A stretch of DNA of 58,095 nucleotides from an uncultured Prevotellaceae bacterium (GCA_900319525.1 ONOU01000027.1:1-58095); one strand, 5' to 3'. Shown: positions 42,550 through 51,323, counted from the first letter of the stretch. Numbers and translations: made by a program. Notes: a model not told the origin generated them from the letters alone.

Positions 42550-43608
42550 TTAGATGTCCTTGTTTTCGGTAGATTCATCGTCGGGGACGTAGATGTTCCA
42601 GTGACGTGATATCCACTCGATGGAGCGGGTCTCGACGTTCTTGCTGATGCCCATGTCGATGGCACGCGAGTAGTAGCATTCCTTGGGCCAGCCGTTCAAG
42701 AAGTAGCCGTAGTATTCGTTGACCTTCATCTCAATGCCTTGGGGCATAGCGGCTTTGATGGTGTCAACTATCATGTCGCGGACAGCATTCAGGCTGTCGG
42801 CGATCATGTCGCTCATCATCATCGACATTGTGCCCAATCCATAGTCCAGAGCGTCCTCTACGGGAATGATTGTCGTGGTTTGGGTAACGATGACATAATC
42901 GCCGTCAAAATCGTTTTCCTCGTCCTCAACAGGTGTATAGCCGATACGGGCCAGGATGTGCTGTGGGTAGCCGTTCTCCTCGCTGTCCAGCTCCTTATCG
43001 CCGATGTCAAACATGGATCCGTGCAGGCCGAACAGAGTGTTCAGCTCCTCGTAGGAGTTGCGGATGCCTTGCTCGGTCGAGAATTGCAGCAGCAAGAGGT
43101 TTTCCAGTGACTTGCGGGGTGTGATGCTGTCCAATTCAGGAATGGTTCCGTACAAGGAGTCGCACACCACCTTGACGCTCTTGCGGAGTTGGTCGCGTAT
43201 CTCGCGCCAGTTGGTGATGCTCTTGAGCAATCCCAGCTCATCGGTTGTGAACTCGCACACGACCGACTGCATCAGCTGGCTCATGGCGTTGGTCATGATA
43301 GCTGTAATGGTGTCGGCATCGTTAAGCGTGAAACTCAACGGGACGTACTTCATCTTGTAACCGTCGCTGGTGGAGTCGGTCACGACAATCAAGAATTCCT
43401 CAGCGTAGTCCTCACTGATGGTTGTGTCGCCCTCTTGTATCTTGTACTTCTGGTGGGTCTGCCTGAAGGTCATGCTGTCGTTCTTGCAGAAGTAGCCCAC
43501 CACTGCAATCGCATCATCGGCCTCCTCCTCTTGTCCCAGGACCAGGTTCTGTGACCATGCGCTCATGGCCATGCCGATAAGGCATGCTAATAGACAAATC
43601 GTTCTCAT
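42550..43608 (-). CDS. Secreted protein of unknown function
   Basis: 352 residues with a signal peptide (MRTICLLACLIGMAMSAWSQ). Acidic, mostly alpha/beta, with a central region rich in Asp and Glu (KELDSEENGYPQHI...EDEENDFDGDYVIVTQTTTI). No recognised motif. It lies 16 nt upstream of the TPR gene and 26 nt downstream of 43635, so it is in the same operon and presumably the same pathway. Confidence 0.75.
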   Translation of the reverse strand: MRTICLLACLIGMAMSAWSQNLVLGQEEEADDAIAVVGYFCKNDSMTFRQTHQKYKIQEGDTTISEDYAEEFLIVVTDSTSDGYKMKYVPLSFTLNDADTITAIMTNAMSQLMQSVVCEFTTDELGLLKSITNWREIRDQLRKSVKVVCDSLYGTIPELDSITPRKSLENLLLLQFSTEQGIRNSYEELNTLFGLHGSMFDIGDKELDSEENGYPQHILARIGYTPVEDEENDFDGDYVIVTQTTTIIPVEDALDYGLGTMSMMMSDMIADSLNAVRDMIVDTIKAAMPQGIEMKVNEYYGYFLNGWPKECYYSRAIDMGISKNVETRSIEWISRHWNIYVPDDESTENKDI

Positions 43609-43634
43609 ATTCTATTGTTTTTTTGTGTTAGGTT

Positions 43635-44564
43635 TCAGTTTTCTTCATCAGAGTGTTGAGTGGCCGTTTCTTCCTCGGCCTTCTTGAAGGCCTCTTTGAG
43701 GGCTTCTTCCAGAGCGGGGTCATCGATGTCGTCACCATTATCAAGTTTATCAGTCGCTTGGGCATCGTATTGCGCCTCATAGTACTTCGTGAGGCACATT
43801 TTCACTTCTTCAACCGTCATTTTGCGCTCTTCCAATCCCAGGGCACCACGGGCACCGTCGATGACCGCATCGTAATCGAAATCCAAGCCCAACAACTGCT
43901 TCATTCTCATGTTGTCAATGAAATAGAACAGTGCCGCAAATCGGCCCATGTCATAAGTCGATGCCGAGATTGAGTTTTCAAGCACATCAGCCATCCCCGC
44001 AGCAAAGGTCTGTTGATCCTCGACAGAAATGGAGTCGCCCTGATCACGGTCGGATGGCTGACGCGGGTTATAGGCCTGCAGCCCCAAGAAGATTCCCATT
44101 GTCGTCTCGATGCGGCATGAGTCACCATCAACCATCGATAGCATGGCCTCATCGTCAAGGTCTAACAATAAATGATGGGCGCCGATAGTGTCCTGTGGTA
44201 GGACAACGGTATTGTCGGCCACTTTGCGCAGCCCCTCGATCAGGCAGTCCAAATGAGGCTTTTCCTTATCCTCATATGGTTCAAAATTGATGCTCATCAG
44301 GAAAAACAGGCCCATCTTCTGACCGTTAAAATAGAAACTGGCCGCTGTCGTCTCCTGCCTATAGACATTCAGCCCGTCACTGAACCCCCGGATGTACTCC
44401 TCACGATCGCCCATGACCTGCTGTGTTTCCTTATAGTTGCCGTCCAGATAGAGCCGTATGAAGTAATCGCCCATGGCATAGGAGAGCGAATCCAACCGCT
44501 CCTGTGCCGCAAGATTACCCAGCAGGCAGCCAGCCATAATGAATGATAAAAGAAAACGTTTCAT
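43635..44564 (-). CDS. Secreted protein with FKBP-N-like repeats
   Basis: 309 residues; signal peptide to about 20 (GNLAAQ). The opening ERLDSLSYAMGDYFIRLYLDG...EEYIRGFSDGLNVY resembles the helical dimerisation domain that precedes FKBP-type peptidyl-prolyl isomerases (key residues DSLSYAMG, F..G...G). A second such segment appears to start near 180. There is no FKBP catalytic domain, and the end is a Glu/Lys-rich tail. First gene of the operon, with a perfect promoter at 44612-44643. Confidence 0.7.
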   Translation of the reverse strand: MKRFLLSFIMAGCLLGNLAAQERLDSLSYAMGDYFIRLYLDGNYKETQQVMGDREEYIRGFSDGLNVYRQETTAASFYFNGQKMGLFFLMSINFEPYEDKEKPHLDCLIEGLRKVADNTVVLPQDTIGAHHLLLDLDDEAMLSMVDGDSCRIETTMGIFLGLQAYNPRQPSDRDQGDSISVEDQQTFAAGMADVLENSISASTYDMGRFAALFYFIDNMRMKQLLGLDFDYDAVIDGARGALGLEERKMTVEEVKMCLTKYYEAQYDAQATDKLDNGDDIDDPALEEALKEAFKKAEEETATQHSDEEN

Positions 44565-44611
44565 GTCTGTACTCGGTTATATCGTTCAACAGTGCGGATA
44601 TACTTCGGTTG

Positions 44612-44643
44612 CAAAGTTACTGCCAAATACCGAATCCAGCAAA
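44612..44643 (-). promoter_or_regulatory. Promoter of the three-gene secreted-protein operon
   Basis: On the minus strand TTTG (44640-44643), 20 nt, TAACTTTG (44612-44619). About 110 nt around it are homologous to 49680-49800. Confidence 0.8.
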
Positions 44644-44804
44644 TAATCGCACTTCATTTCGCATTTTTCAAATCGCTGAATTTCAGACCCTTGAAAAACA
44701 AAAAGTTCATTCATCGCCTTTGCCCTAGAGATTATCCATCTTGATGGATGGCAGGAAGGCGCCTGTGGTGTAGTGCATAATCGAAGAGTATGACTAATAC
44801 TTCA

Positions 44805-45164
44805 TCATAACAATTGTAGAAACATGATGATTCCAATCAGTATAAACGTGATTCCAAAACTGATTTGCTCGAACCTGTAGTCCCATCTATGACCCCGATA
44901 TTCACAGTAATCATCAACAATGAGTCTGATACCAAAGCAAATGAGACAAGCGCCTGCCAGTATAGGTGCAAAAAAAGTGACCATGGACAAGGCTAATCCA
45001 ATAAATAAAAAAGCCAGATACATGCGTTTCTTTGCTTTTGGCATCTCTCGCCATTTCTTGGGGCTAAAGACACCATCAATAATAGCACTGAACAATGTCC
45101 AGATCAATAACAGGCTGGCAGCCACGATGTGCCAATTGTTCTGTTCAAATACATGGGAAAACAT
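44805..45164 (-). CDS. Small four-helix membrane protein of unknown function
   Basis: 119 residues with four hydrophobic segments (IVAASLLLIWTLFSAIIDGVF; MYLAFLFIGLALSMVTFFAP; AGACLICFGIRLIV; FGITFILIGIIMFLQLL). Between segments 1 and 2 is a basic loop (SPKKWREMPKAKKR). It resembles small membrane immunity or orphan proteins found near polymorphic toxins, but I cannot name a family. Confidence 0.7.
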   Translation of the reverse strand: MFSHVFEQNNWHIVAASLLLIWTLFSAIIDGVFSPKKWREMPKAKKRMYLAFLFIGLALSMVTFFAPILAGACLICFGIRLIVDDYCEYRGHRWDYRFEQISFGITFILIGIIMFLQLL

Positions 45165-45188
45165 CTCGTTGTGATAATAAACGATATA

Positions 45189-45593
45189 CTATAGTCTGCT
45201 ATTCCATAACTCCATTCTTTTGCTGATCTGCAGTTCATACCTCTCATCGGCAAAGGCTTCTTTGATAGCATCAAGTGCTACTTGTGGCACTTCGGAGGTG
45301 CCTTTCACATAAGCCAAAAACATCATCAGCTCTGGATCAAATGATTCCTCTGCTACCTGTGTGACGACGATACCAGCTAATAGGGGCATCTGCTTACAGA
45401 ATCTCCCTGGTGGGATGATGATTCTCCCGGTACCTCCTCCAGCAAGAGTCAGTGAGTGGTTTTCAATGATGGGTTCGAACAACTCCAGGACGGTTTCTGC
45501 GGTTTGCTCGTCACCGTCAGTATTGATGAAAATGACGTTGCCAGTTTGTTTGAATTCGCCCACATGGAGTTTTTTACGGATTCTCTTCTTCAT
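45189..45593 (-). CDS. YggL-like (DUF469) protein
   Basis: 134 residues. The N-terminus KKRIRKKLHVGEFKQTG matches the start of the ribosome-associated YggL/DUF469 family (key residues RIRKKL.VGEF). The remainder (NTDGDEQTAETVLELFEPIIENHSLTLAGGGTGR) fits a small alpha/beta fold. It is unexpected inside a run of immunity-like genes. Possibly a family member adopted for another role. Confidence 0.6.
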   Translation of the reverse strand: MKKRIRKKLHVGEFKQTGNVIFINTDGDEQTAETVLELFEPIIENHSLTLAGGGTGRIIIPPGRFCKQMPLLAGIVVTQVAEESFDPELMMFLAYVKGTSEVPQVALDAIKEAFADERYELQISKRMELWNSRL

Positions 45594-45618
45594 AACGTAT
45601 TTTTTTTCTAACTAATAA

Positions 45619-46281
45619 TCATTCAATGGCATTGCCGGGTAAGAGAATGTCTATTTTTTGCATTTCAAATCCAATCAAATTCATTTCCTCAATCTTATCC
45701 TTTAGTCGTTTCGAAATAAAAGTCCTTGAATCGAAAGGATCTAAATGGAATAAATCAAGAGATAAATCAAAATTCTGAGATAATGCAATTTGATTAAGCC
45801 TTACACCAAAAGCTAATCCTTCGCTTTTATCTTTGCTTTTTAATTCTAAGTAATGATCAAAAGACTCAATTCTAATCGGGCCCACATCTGAAATTCCATA
45901 TTCAGTCTCAATGAACTCGGAACGTTGATAATCCAGAAGAAAAGACAATTCAGGCTGTGTGAAATGCAACCAATAATACTCAATGTTCTTTTTACTGGAT
46001 ATAACTGTGACATCAAAAACCTGATGGCGCATCAGATTGAATTCAGAAAATACTTTTAACGTTTTGTCGTTGACTAAAAAATCAGTAAGAGGCCCACTAG
46101 TTGTAGCAAGCACATCGGTCATCTGTGCGCTTCTTTTTAATTCAAAGATCAATTTAGGAGCACACTTCATCAATTCCGCTGGCGAAAGCAACTGTGCTTG
46201 AAATATCGTTTGGCAATCGACTTGAGGATAACATCCGATCACTCTTTTATCTGATGATGTTTTTAATGTATAATACTCCAT
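45619..46281 (-). CDS. Imm11/DUF1629-like immunity protein
   Basis: 220 residues from ATG 46281 (MEYYTLKTSSDKRVIG); ATG 46329 upstream is possible. The start pattern Y-Y-x-L-K, the central FELKRSAQMTDVLATTSGPLTDFLVNDKTLKVFSEF and the following HQVFDVTVISSKKNIEYYWLHF resemble DUF1629/Imm11 proteins, which neutralise toxins of contact-dependent or Rhs systems (key residues L...F, HQ.F...V, YY.LH). No matching toxin gene is adjacent, so it would be an orphan immunity protein. Moderate similarity only. Confidence 0.6.
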   Translation of the reverse strand: MEYYTLKTSSDKRVIGCYPQVDCQTIFQAQLLSPAELMKCAPKLIFELKRSAQMTDVLATTSGPLTDFLVNDKTLKVFSEFNLMRHQVFDVTVISSKKNIEYYWLHFTQPELSFLLDYQRSEFIETEYGISDVGPIRIESFDHYLELKSKDKSEGLAFGVRLNQIALSQNFDLSLDLFHLDPFDSRTFISKRLKDKIEEMNLIGFEMQKIDILLPGNAIE

Positions 46282-46338
46282 ATTACGATGATTCTTTTTA
46301 GATTCATAAACCGATCTTGATAAAGCCATTACAAATAA

Positions 46339-46437
46339 TCATTCATAGGCATCCCAACTGAGAATAAGATATGTGATCACAACGAGCCAGATCAAAATAC
46401 ATAAAGCCCATTTTATTTTCTTATCAATCTTTTCCAT
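46339..46437 (-). CDS. 32-residue single-pass membrane peptide
   Basis: ATG 46437 opens MEKIDKKIKWALCILIWLVV and ends SWDAYE. It has a basic head and one hydrophobic helix. It lies 23 nt below a TAACTTTG box and directly before the Imm11-like gene, so it is probably the first gene of that unit. Confidence 0.5.
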   Translation of the reverse strand: MEKIDKKIKWALCILIWLVVITYLILSWDAYE

Positions 46438-46459
46438 TTCGATCGAGTTATAATTACGG

Positions 46460-46467
46460 CAAAGTTA
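46460..46467 (-). promoter_or_regulatory. -7 box (TAACTTTG) for the Imm11-like unit
   Basis: CAAAGTTA on the plus strand, 23 nt upstream of ATG 46437. Confidence 0.6.
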
Positions 46468-46508
46468 GAGATTATTTTGCTAAGCCATTGAATTCGTTCC
46501 GCTGTCCA

Positions 46509-46949
46509 TCAAACCATGAAACCATCGACCCATTGCAAAAGCGGTGCAAAGAAGCATGCGATGCCCGTCAATAGAGTGATCCAAGCCACTGCTTTGTCAT
46601 AATGTTTAAAGAGAACAAATAGAGCACATATTGGTGAAAGCCATTGAATAAAAGAATTATACCTGAAAAGCACTGGCATTAATGTGCTGATATTTGGAAT
46701 CACTAGAAACACTAATAATAGTTGAGCTATTGGTTTCTTATGGAAAACCAAACACATCAAGAACAAGAAGTCAATAATGATTCTGAAAATAATTTCCAAC
46801 CAATTAGCTCTACCAAGAAGCGGCATAACATTTCGTGTGAGAATAGGGAAAACAATTGCATCAACAATGACTATTGCCATTATTGAAATTATCGTGATTG
46901 CTTCCCATTTCTTCACCGGGGACTTCATTTTTATAATCGGTTTCATCAT
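46509..46949 (-). CDS. Small multi-pass membrane protein of unknown function
   Basis: 146 residues from ATG 46949 (MMKPIIKMKSPVKKWEAI). The longer frame to 47057 overlaps the promoter and the upstream gene. Four to five hydrophobic segments (TIISIMAIVIVDAIVFPIL; IIFRIIIDFLFLMCLVF; AQLLLVFLVIPNISTLMPVLF; AVAWITLLTGIACFFAPLLQ). No known motif. A TAACTTTG box at 46967-46974 serves it. Confidence 0.65.
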   Translation of the reverse strand: MMKPIIKMKSPVKKWEAITIISIMAIVIVDAIVFPILTRNVMPLLGRANWLEIIFRIIIDFLFLMCLVFHKKPIAQLLLVFLVIPNISTLMPVLFRYNSFIQWLSPICALFVLFKHYDKAVAWITLLTGIACFFAPLLQWVDGFMV

Positions 46950-46966
46950 AGCTGTTTCATTTTCTG

Positions 46967-46974
46967 CAAAGTTA
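46967..46974 (-). promoter_or_regulatory. -7 box (TAACTTTG) for the 46509-46949 gene
   Basis: CAAAGTTA on the plus strand. It overlaps the last codons of the upstream gene and fixes the start choice. Confidence 0.6.
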
Positions 46975-47388
46975 CTTCTTTTCATCAATAATTTTGAACA
47001 AATAAATGCTACAAACATATAAGGCGACAACACTGAGTACCATAAGGGCGAATCCAAGAATAAAACTTGTCGAAACTTGTTCCTTTGGATCAGAGTATGC
47101 CAGAGTAAATAACCCCAACCAACTAATTACCAGAATGTGCAATAAAACGACGAAACCCATGCCGACGAGTGTTCGCACTTTTCCTTTTTTACCCTTCCAA
47201 ATCAAGCGTGAAGCGCACAATAGAGTCATTATAAAGCCCATCGGCGGTATCACCCACAGATAGAAATAAGACGAATCTATAGGTAACAATATCTCCCATA
47301 CAAAGAAACTATAGAATAGTCCCAGGATAAAGAAGATGGCGCTAATGACTGATAATATCGCGCTGGCGGCAGATTTCTTGAGTTTCAT
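46972..47388 (-). CDS. Small multi-pass membrane protein of unknown function
   Basis: 138 residues from ATG 47388 (MKLKKSAASAILSV). Four hydrophobic segments; the last ends FKIIDEKK. The frame continues upstream to 47508 but there overlaps a separate small ORF (47421-47534). It is similar in design to 46509-46949, though I see no close sequence identity. Confidence 0.65.
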   Translation of the reverse strand: MKLKKSAASAILSVISAIFFILGLFYSFFVWEILLPIDSSYFYLWVIPPMGFIMTLLCASRLIWKGKKGKVRTLVGMGFVVLLHILVISWLGLFTLAYSDPKEQVSTSFILGFALMVLSVVALYVCSIYLFKIIDEKK

Positions 47389-47420
47389 TACCCTATAATC
47401 ACTGAGCAAAAGATTATTAA

Positions 47421-47534
47421 CTAAGTATTGATTATATGTTGTTGAATAAACATCGGTGCCAATAAGGCACAAATGAATCCTAATACCAGGAAATAAGTCC
47501 CAATGCAACGTATGATTATTTCTTTCTTTGTCAT
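47421..47534 (-). CDS. 37-residue membrane peptide coupled to the TPR lipoprotein-like gene
   Basis: ATG 47534 shares its A with the TAA stop of the upstream gene (TAATG), a classical translational-coupling arrangement. It reads MTKKEIIIRCIGTYFLVLGF and ends IQQHIINT: basic head, one hydrophobic helix. Function unknown. Confidence 0.5.
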   Translation of the reverse strand: MTKKEIIIRCIGTYFLVLGFICALLAPMFIQQHIINT

Positions 47535-48436
47535 TATTCGGTCAATTCACTGATGGCTTGACGGGCCAGTTCTTCCATCTCTTCGTCACCGCAATTGGAC
47601 AAAAGGCGATAATATTTCAGCGCATTCTTCTTATCTCCCATCGTCTTATAGATATAGGCGATATTTGAGGTCACGATGTTGTCATTGGGGTAGTCCTTGT
47701 GGATGGAGAGGAACAGGGGCAATGCTTGATCACTGTTGCCTGTTATGGCGAGTAGTGATGCCTTATCGCTGCGAAACATGACTTCATCGGGATAGTATTG
47801 CAATAGCCATTCCACAAGTTGCATCGCATCGCCATCAAGATCAGCGTCAAATAGCCTGCTGAAATAGTCTTGCATGCTCGACTTGAACATCGCTTCGCCA
47901 TCCTCACCTACTGGGGTATTAAGAGTCCAAGTCCAATGGTTGCCATTGAGGTGGGAACGCTCTATCACCTGATGGAGCACAGGCATTGCACTATCGTAAT
48001 CCTCCAACATGAAGAGTGTGGCGAGTTTACCGAAGGGTAAATCCAACCTGTCAGGATAGAGGCTGATAGCTTTGTCTATCTTCTCGTGGGCAATTGCTAA
48101 AAGTGAATCGTCAAATACCTGTACCTCATACATATATACTGGTGCGCCCGTGCTGTCTTCAAATTCCAAAGCTTGCCTGCCATCCTCGGGAGGAATGGGC
48201 GTCATCTGCATGACTTCATCCCGGCTCATCTTGAAATAATAGTTGAACCAAGCGGCATACACGTCGGGGGATTCAGGATCGGCCTGTTCCCATTGCTCAA
48301 TGACCTGTCGCGAATACTCAAGGCTACTGTCATTGATGCACTCGCGGTATCGCTCATACCAATTGTTTTGAGCGGCGATGCTGCCCGCTAGACTTACTGC
48401 TAGGATAATAAACAAAAGAAATCGTTTCATATTCAT
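47534..48436 (-). CDS. Secreted TPR-like protein
   Basis: 300 residues with a signal peptide (LAVSLAGSIAAQ). Helical repeats at about 20-60 and 205-290 (QALPLFLSIHKDYPNDNIVTSNIAYIYKTMGDKKNALKYYRLL; TPR key residues N..Y.Y..MGD...AL.YY). A central region mentions no known motif. A TAACTTTG box is at 48450-48457, 13 nt above the start. It resembles the TPR protein at 40945 in general design. Confidence 0.75.
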   Translation of the reverse strand: MNMKRFLLFIILAVSLAGSIAAQNNWYERYRECINDSSLEYSRQVIEQWEQADPESPDVYAAWFNYYFKMSRDEVMQMTPIPPEDGRQALEFEDSTGAPVYMYEVQVFDDSLLAIAHEKIDKAISLYPDRLDLPFGKLATLFMLEDYDSAMPVLHQVIERSHLNGNHWTWTLNTPVGEDGEAMFKSSMQDYFSRLFDADLDGDAMQLVEWLLQYYPDEVMFRSDKASLLAITGNSDQALPLFLSIHKDYPNDNIVTSNIAYIYKTMGDKKNALKYYRLLSNCGDEEMEELARQAISELTE

Positions 48437-48542
48437 TTCGTATTTTCTGCAAAGTTAAAGGATAATCATCAAGTCCACAATACCCTAATGGGTATTATTG
48501 TGCGGTAGTATATGAGTCTCATTTCTTCTATTTCAATGTGGA

Positions 48543-48998
48543 TCACCAATGAAAGATATTAAAACCATCAATTTTCCAATTGCTGGATATTATATCTTTG
48601 ATTATAGCTATAGTTGGGGACTGTTCAACTAATTCAAATGATTTGGGGAACACAATATAGAGATTATTTTCAATAGAATTGCAGCTAAAAGAAACGCCTA
48701 TACGAAATCCTATTTCAAAGCAGTCACACCCAAATTGATTTCTAGACCAAAAACAAAAATCCGAACCTAGTTCTATTTGAGGACACCATGATTCTGTAAT
48801 AATTCTTTTAATCACTAACAAATCCACATGTAGTTCTTTCTCTATCGCTGATGCATAAGAGGAAGATTGTTCATGCCATGATTCTACAGGGATAACCGAT
48901 AAAAGCATGGTCAAGGTATTGCATACGGACTGACTTAAAGAAAGAATATCATATTGACTTTCTTTTCTTATCGTAAATCTTATTGTTTCAATACACAT
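48543..48998 (-). CDS. Unknown cytosolic protein, possible immunity protein
   Basis: 151 residues, no signal or membrane segment. It contains an unusual number of Cys and Trp (ITESWCPQIELGSDFCFWSRNQFGCDCFEIGF) and a C-terminal FNIFHW. It ends a two-gene unit, 6 nt after the C39/papain-like protease gene. By position it could be the cognate inhibitor of that protease. I recognise no family. Confidence 0.6.
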   Translation of the reverse strand: MCIETIRFTIRKESQYDILSLSQSVCNTLTMLLSVIPVESWHEQSSSYASAIEKELHVDLLVIKRIITESWCPQIELGSDFCFWSRNQFGCDCFEIGFRIGVSFSCNSIENNLYIVFPKSFELVEQSPTIAIIKDIISSNWKIDGFNIFHW

Positions 48999-49004
48999 AG
49001 TTCA

Positions 49005-49649
49005 TCATTTCTTTTTGATGATTATCGCATCGTCTAAACCTACCCATTCTTCGGTGTCCGTCACATAGTGGAATCCATACTTAAGCCTTGTACACCTGTC
49101 TAGGTTAAGTATTCCATTCCAGAAACAACCTATTCGGAGATCTTTTCTGGAATCAAGGGTCAGAAGATAACTCATTTCCTTACCTTCGTCTATCACATAT
49201 CCCACAACTACAATCCAATGGGTCTCATCTTGATTGCAGCTAATCTGCAGGATTACAGGAGCGTTTTTGTCGATACACTCCTTCACATTCAGTGGAATTC
49301 CCGCTTTTCTTCCCGTATGGTCGATGGTGACGTATTTAGAATATGTTTGTGTCACCATTTTGATCATGTCACAAGGTCTAAGTCCATTGGGATAGAGGTC
49401 TTGGTTGTTGAGTGACTGAATCATCTTCCATTCCACTGCTCTATTGCCATGCTCATCGGAGTTTCTGGATGAATCTTCAAAAACGCCGAGGATATTGAAC
49501 ACCATCGCCAGAGAATAAGCGCCACAAACACCGTCAAGGTCCCCCTGCTTGAGGTGCACTTTCGAGCACAGCCGTCCGGATGGTTTCTTACACACCAGGG
49601 CGCCTTTTTCATTCAAGCGAAGTTGATCTATGACAATGAACTGTTTCAT
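49005..49649 (-). CDS. Papain/C39-like cysteine protease, no signal peptide
   Basis: 214 residues. The catalytic Gln-Cys block is KQGDLDGVCGAYSLAMVFNILG (Gln35-area oxyanion residue, Cys in GVCGAYS). The His block is NQDETHWIVVVGYVID and the Asp follows in YLLTLDSRK. The spacing Cys to His of about 115 residues fits C39/papain-like folds. No export signal and no ABC transporter domain, so it is not a bacteriocin exporter. It has a perfect promoter (49697-49728) and is paired with 48543-48998. Possible roles are a toxin effector or a defence protease. Confidence 0.7.
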   Translation of the reverse strand: MKQFIVIDQLRLNEKGALVCKKPSGRLCSKVHLKQGDLDGVCGAYSLAMVFNILGVFEDSSRNSDEHGNRAVEWKMIQSLNNQDLYPNGLRPCDMIKMVTQTYSKYVTIDHTGRKAGIPLNVKECIDKNAPVILQISCNQDETHWIVVVGYVIDEGKEMSYLLTLDSRKDLRIGCFWNGILNLDRCTRLKYGFHYVTDTEEWVGLDDAIIIKKK

Positions 49650-49696
49650 TTCGACACCCTGTTTTATTGTTTATACACACGGACTTATCTTGTTTG

Positions 49697-49728
49697 CAAA
49701 GTTACAGTCAATTACTGAATCCAGCAAA
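49697..49728 (-). promoter_or_regulatory. Promoter of the cysteine protease unit
   Basis: On the minus strand TTTG (49725-49728), 20 nt, TAACTTTG (49697-49704). The surrounding about 110 nt are a diverged copy of 44600-44710. Confidence 0.8.
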
Positions 49729-49833
49729 TAATTGGAGTTCATTTCATCTTTTGCAAACCACTGGATTTCAACCGTTTGAAAATAAAAAACTTCATTCAGG
49801 TTCATGCCTCTTGTTTTTGCTGCCAAAAACAAG

Positions 49834-49841
49834 TATTTTTG
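49834..49841 (+). promoter_or_regulatory. -7 box (TATTTTTG) of the divergent membrane protein
   Basis: 27 nt upstream of ATG 49868. Confidence 0.55.
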
Positions 49842-49867
49842 CGGTTGAAGACAACAAAACAATCAAG

Positions 49868-50371
49868 ATGAGAACAAGAATCGATATAAAGAGATTTGTA
49901 TTATACACGGTAAGGATATACTTTATATTCATAATCGTGTACGCTCTCGTTCTTTGCGTCCTAGCATTCATTCCTATTGGTCACTCTGATGATGACCCGG
50001 GATTTGCGTTGGCTATCGGTTTTATGATAGGTTTTTATATCAGCCTATTCAACACATTGTTTGTTGTGTTTTTGTACTTGACAAAAATCAACGTCAATGT
50101 TTTAACGAAAGTCAAATCAGGCATTGTAGAGTGCATATTGTTTATCATACTACATGGTATTACAGACCTCATCATTGATGCAATACCTACGGATTTCAAA
50201 TACCACTACGAGAATATTACCGATGATGCAGGAAACATCATTTCAACTAATGCTTATGGTCTTAGATGGTGGGCTGAGGACGTGCATTTCATGTATTATG
50301 TCTTTATTGTACTCACCATTATCTACATAATCGTTCGTTTCTCCAAAAGGAGAGCATCCAAAGTCTCATAG
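49868..50371 (+). CDS. Small multi-pass membrane protein, paralog of 51342-51830
   Basis: 167 residues from ATG 49868 (MRTRIDIKRFVLYTVR). The upstream frame passes through the promoter. Four hydrophobic segments. The order of segments, the acidic extracellular loop (YHYENITDDAGNII...RWWAEDVHFMYY) and a basic tail (RFSKRRASKVS) are shared with the protein at 51342. Both are in plus orientation among minus-strand genes. Function unknown. Confidence 0.65.
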   Translation: MRTRIDIKRFVLYTVRIYFIFIIVYALVLCVLAFIPIGHSDDDPGFALAIGFMIGFYISLFNTLFVVFLYLTKINVNVLTKVKSGIVECILFIILHGITDLIIDAIPTDFKYHYENITDDAGNIISTNAYGLRWWAEDVHFMYYVFIVLTIIYIIVRFSKRRASKVS

Positions 50372-50444
50372 TGTGCTATTGGGTGGTACACTAAAAGACA
50401 GCGTTTTTACGTTATATTTCAAACAATTGACAGGACTTCACTAA

Positions 50445-51278
50445 ATGGAAAACGATAAGGATACACTCAAGAAAGTGGGATTGACTAGTGGTCAACTATT
50501 ACCTATGATTCTTGCAAGCATTATCATTATTTCTCTTCTAAGGTGTGATGATGGACCTTTTGGGGCAGCATTAGTTTTGGGTTTGTTTTGGTGGCTCATT
50601 CTACCTGTCACAATATGGGCATTGGTTGTTTTTGTCAGGTCAGTAAAGATGAGAACCAAATTGGAGAAAATCGTCTTTGCATGGGGTTGTGTTCTCCTTG
50701 TGTTGACGGGGATTTTAATCTTTTCTCCGTTCAATAAAGAGAAGCCCTGCAATCCTGACATCATGGCAGAATACTGCAATGAGCATGAGCAGGAAATGAG
50801 AGAACTGATCGCCTATGCTAACCAAAGCCTGGAACCTGGTAAAAGGATGGAACTAGAATTTGAAAAAGGCAAGGTTTCCAGATTTCACATATTCGCTAAT
50901 GATAAAGACTCGATTTGGTCTACCCATTGGAATCCCGTGAATACAGACTCAATCATGCAGATTGTCGGTCTGGAAGAAGGCGAATTTGACAACATCCGCC
51001 TGCGGCTCAAAGATCTGGAGTGCATTTCTATTGAAGCCCATACCACACATGAGGACTATGCTACTATTGGTTTCCGTCGAGTTGGTTTTGGCATGTACTC
51101 TTTTGTCATCTACAATCGCCCGATGACGCCTGAAGAGAAGAAGCATTACACTGATGACCCCAGTTTCATACCTTATAAAGACAATGTGGTGTTTGAATAT
51201 GGTGGTGGCGCAATAGGCCCTCAGGCTTTCAGCAGCGACTATAAGGAAGATTTCATGAAACGGCATCCAGTCGAATGA
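50445..51278 (+). CDS. Membrane-anchored protein with soluble C-terminal domain, unknown
   Basis: 277 residues. Three hydrophobic segments in the first 105 residues (LLPMILASIIIISLL; AALVLGLFWWLILPVTIWALVVFV; IVFAWGCVLLVLTGILIF). A soluble domain of about 165 residues follows, with FHIFANDKDSIWSTHWNP and a motif-like FRRVGFGMYSFVIYNRPMTPEEKKHY. That last part is a pattern I have seen in small Bacteroidetes proteins but cannot name. 73 nt after the preceding gene, probably co-transcribed. Confidence 0.65.
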   Translation: MENDKDTLKKVGLTSGQLLPMILASIIIISLLRCDDGPFGAALVLGLFWWLILPVTIWALVVFVRSVKMRTKLEKIVFAWGCVLLVLTGILIFSPFNKEKPCNPDIMAEYCNEHEQEMRELIAYANQSLEPGKRMELEFEKGKVSRFHIFANDKDSIWSTHWNPVNTDSIMQIVGLEEGEFDNIRLRLKDLECISIEAHTTHEDYATIGFRRVGFGMYSFVIYNRPMTPEEKKHYTDDPSFIPYKDNVVFEYGGGAIGPQAFSSDYKEDFMKRHPVE

Positions 51279-51315
51279 ATCTCAATACGCTAGCGTAGGA
51301 GATTGATAATTTTAT

Positions 51316-51323
51316 TATTTTTG
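51316..51323 (+). promoter_or_regulatory. -7 box (TATTTTTG) before 51342
   Basis: 19 nt upstream of ATG 51342. Confidence 0.5.
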
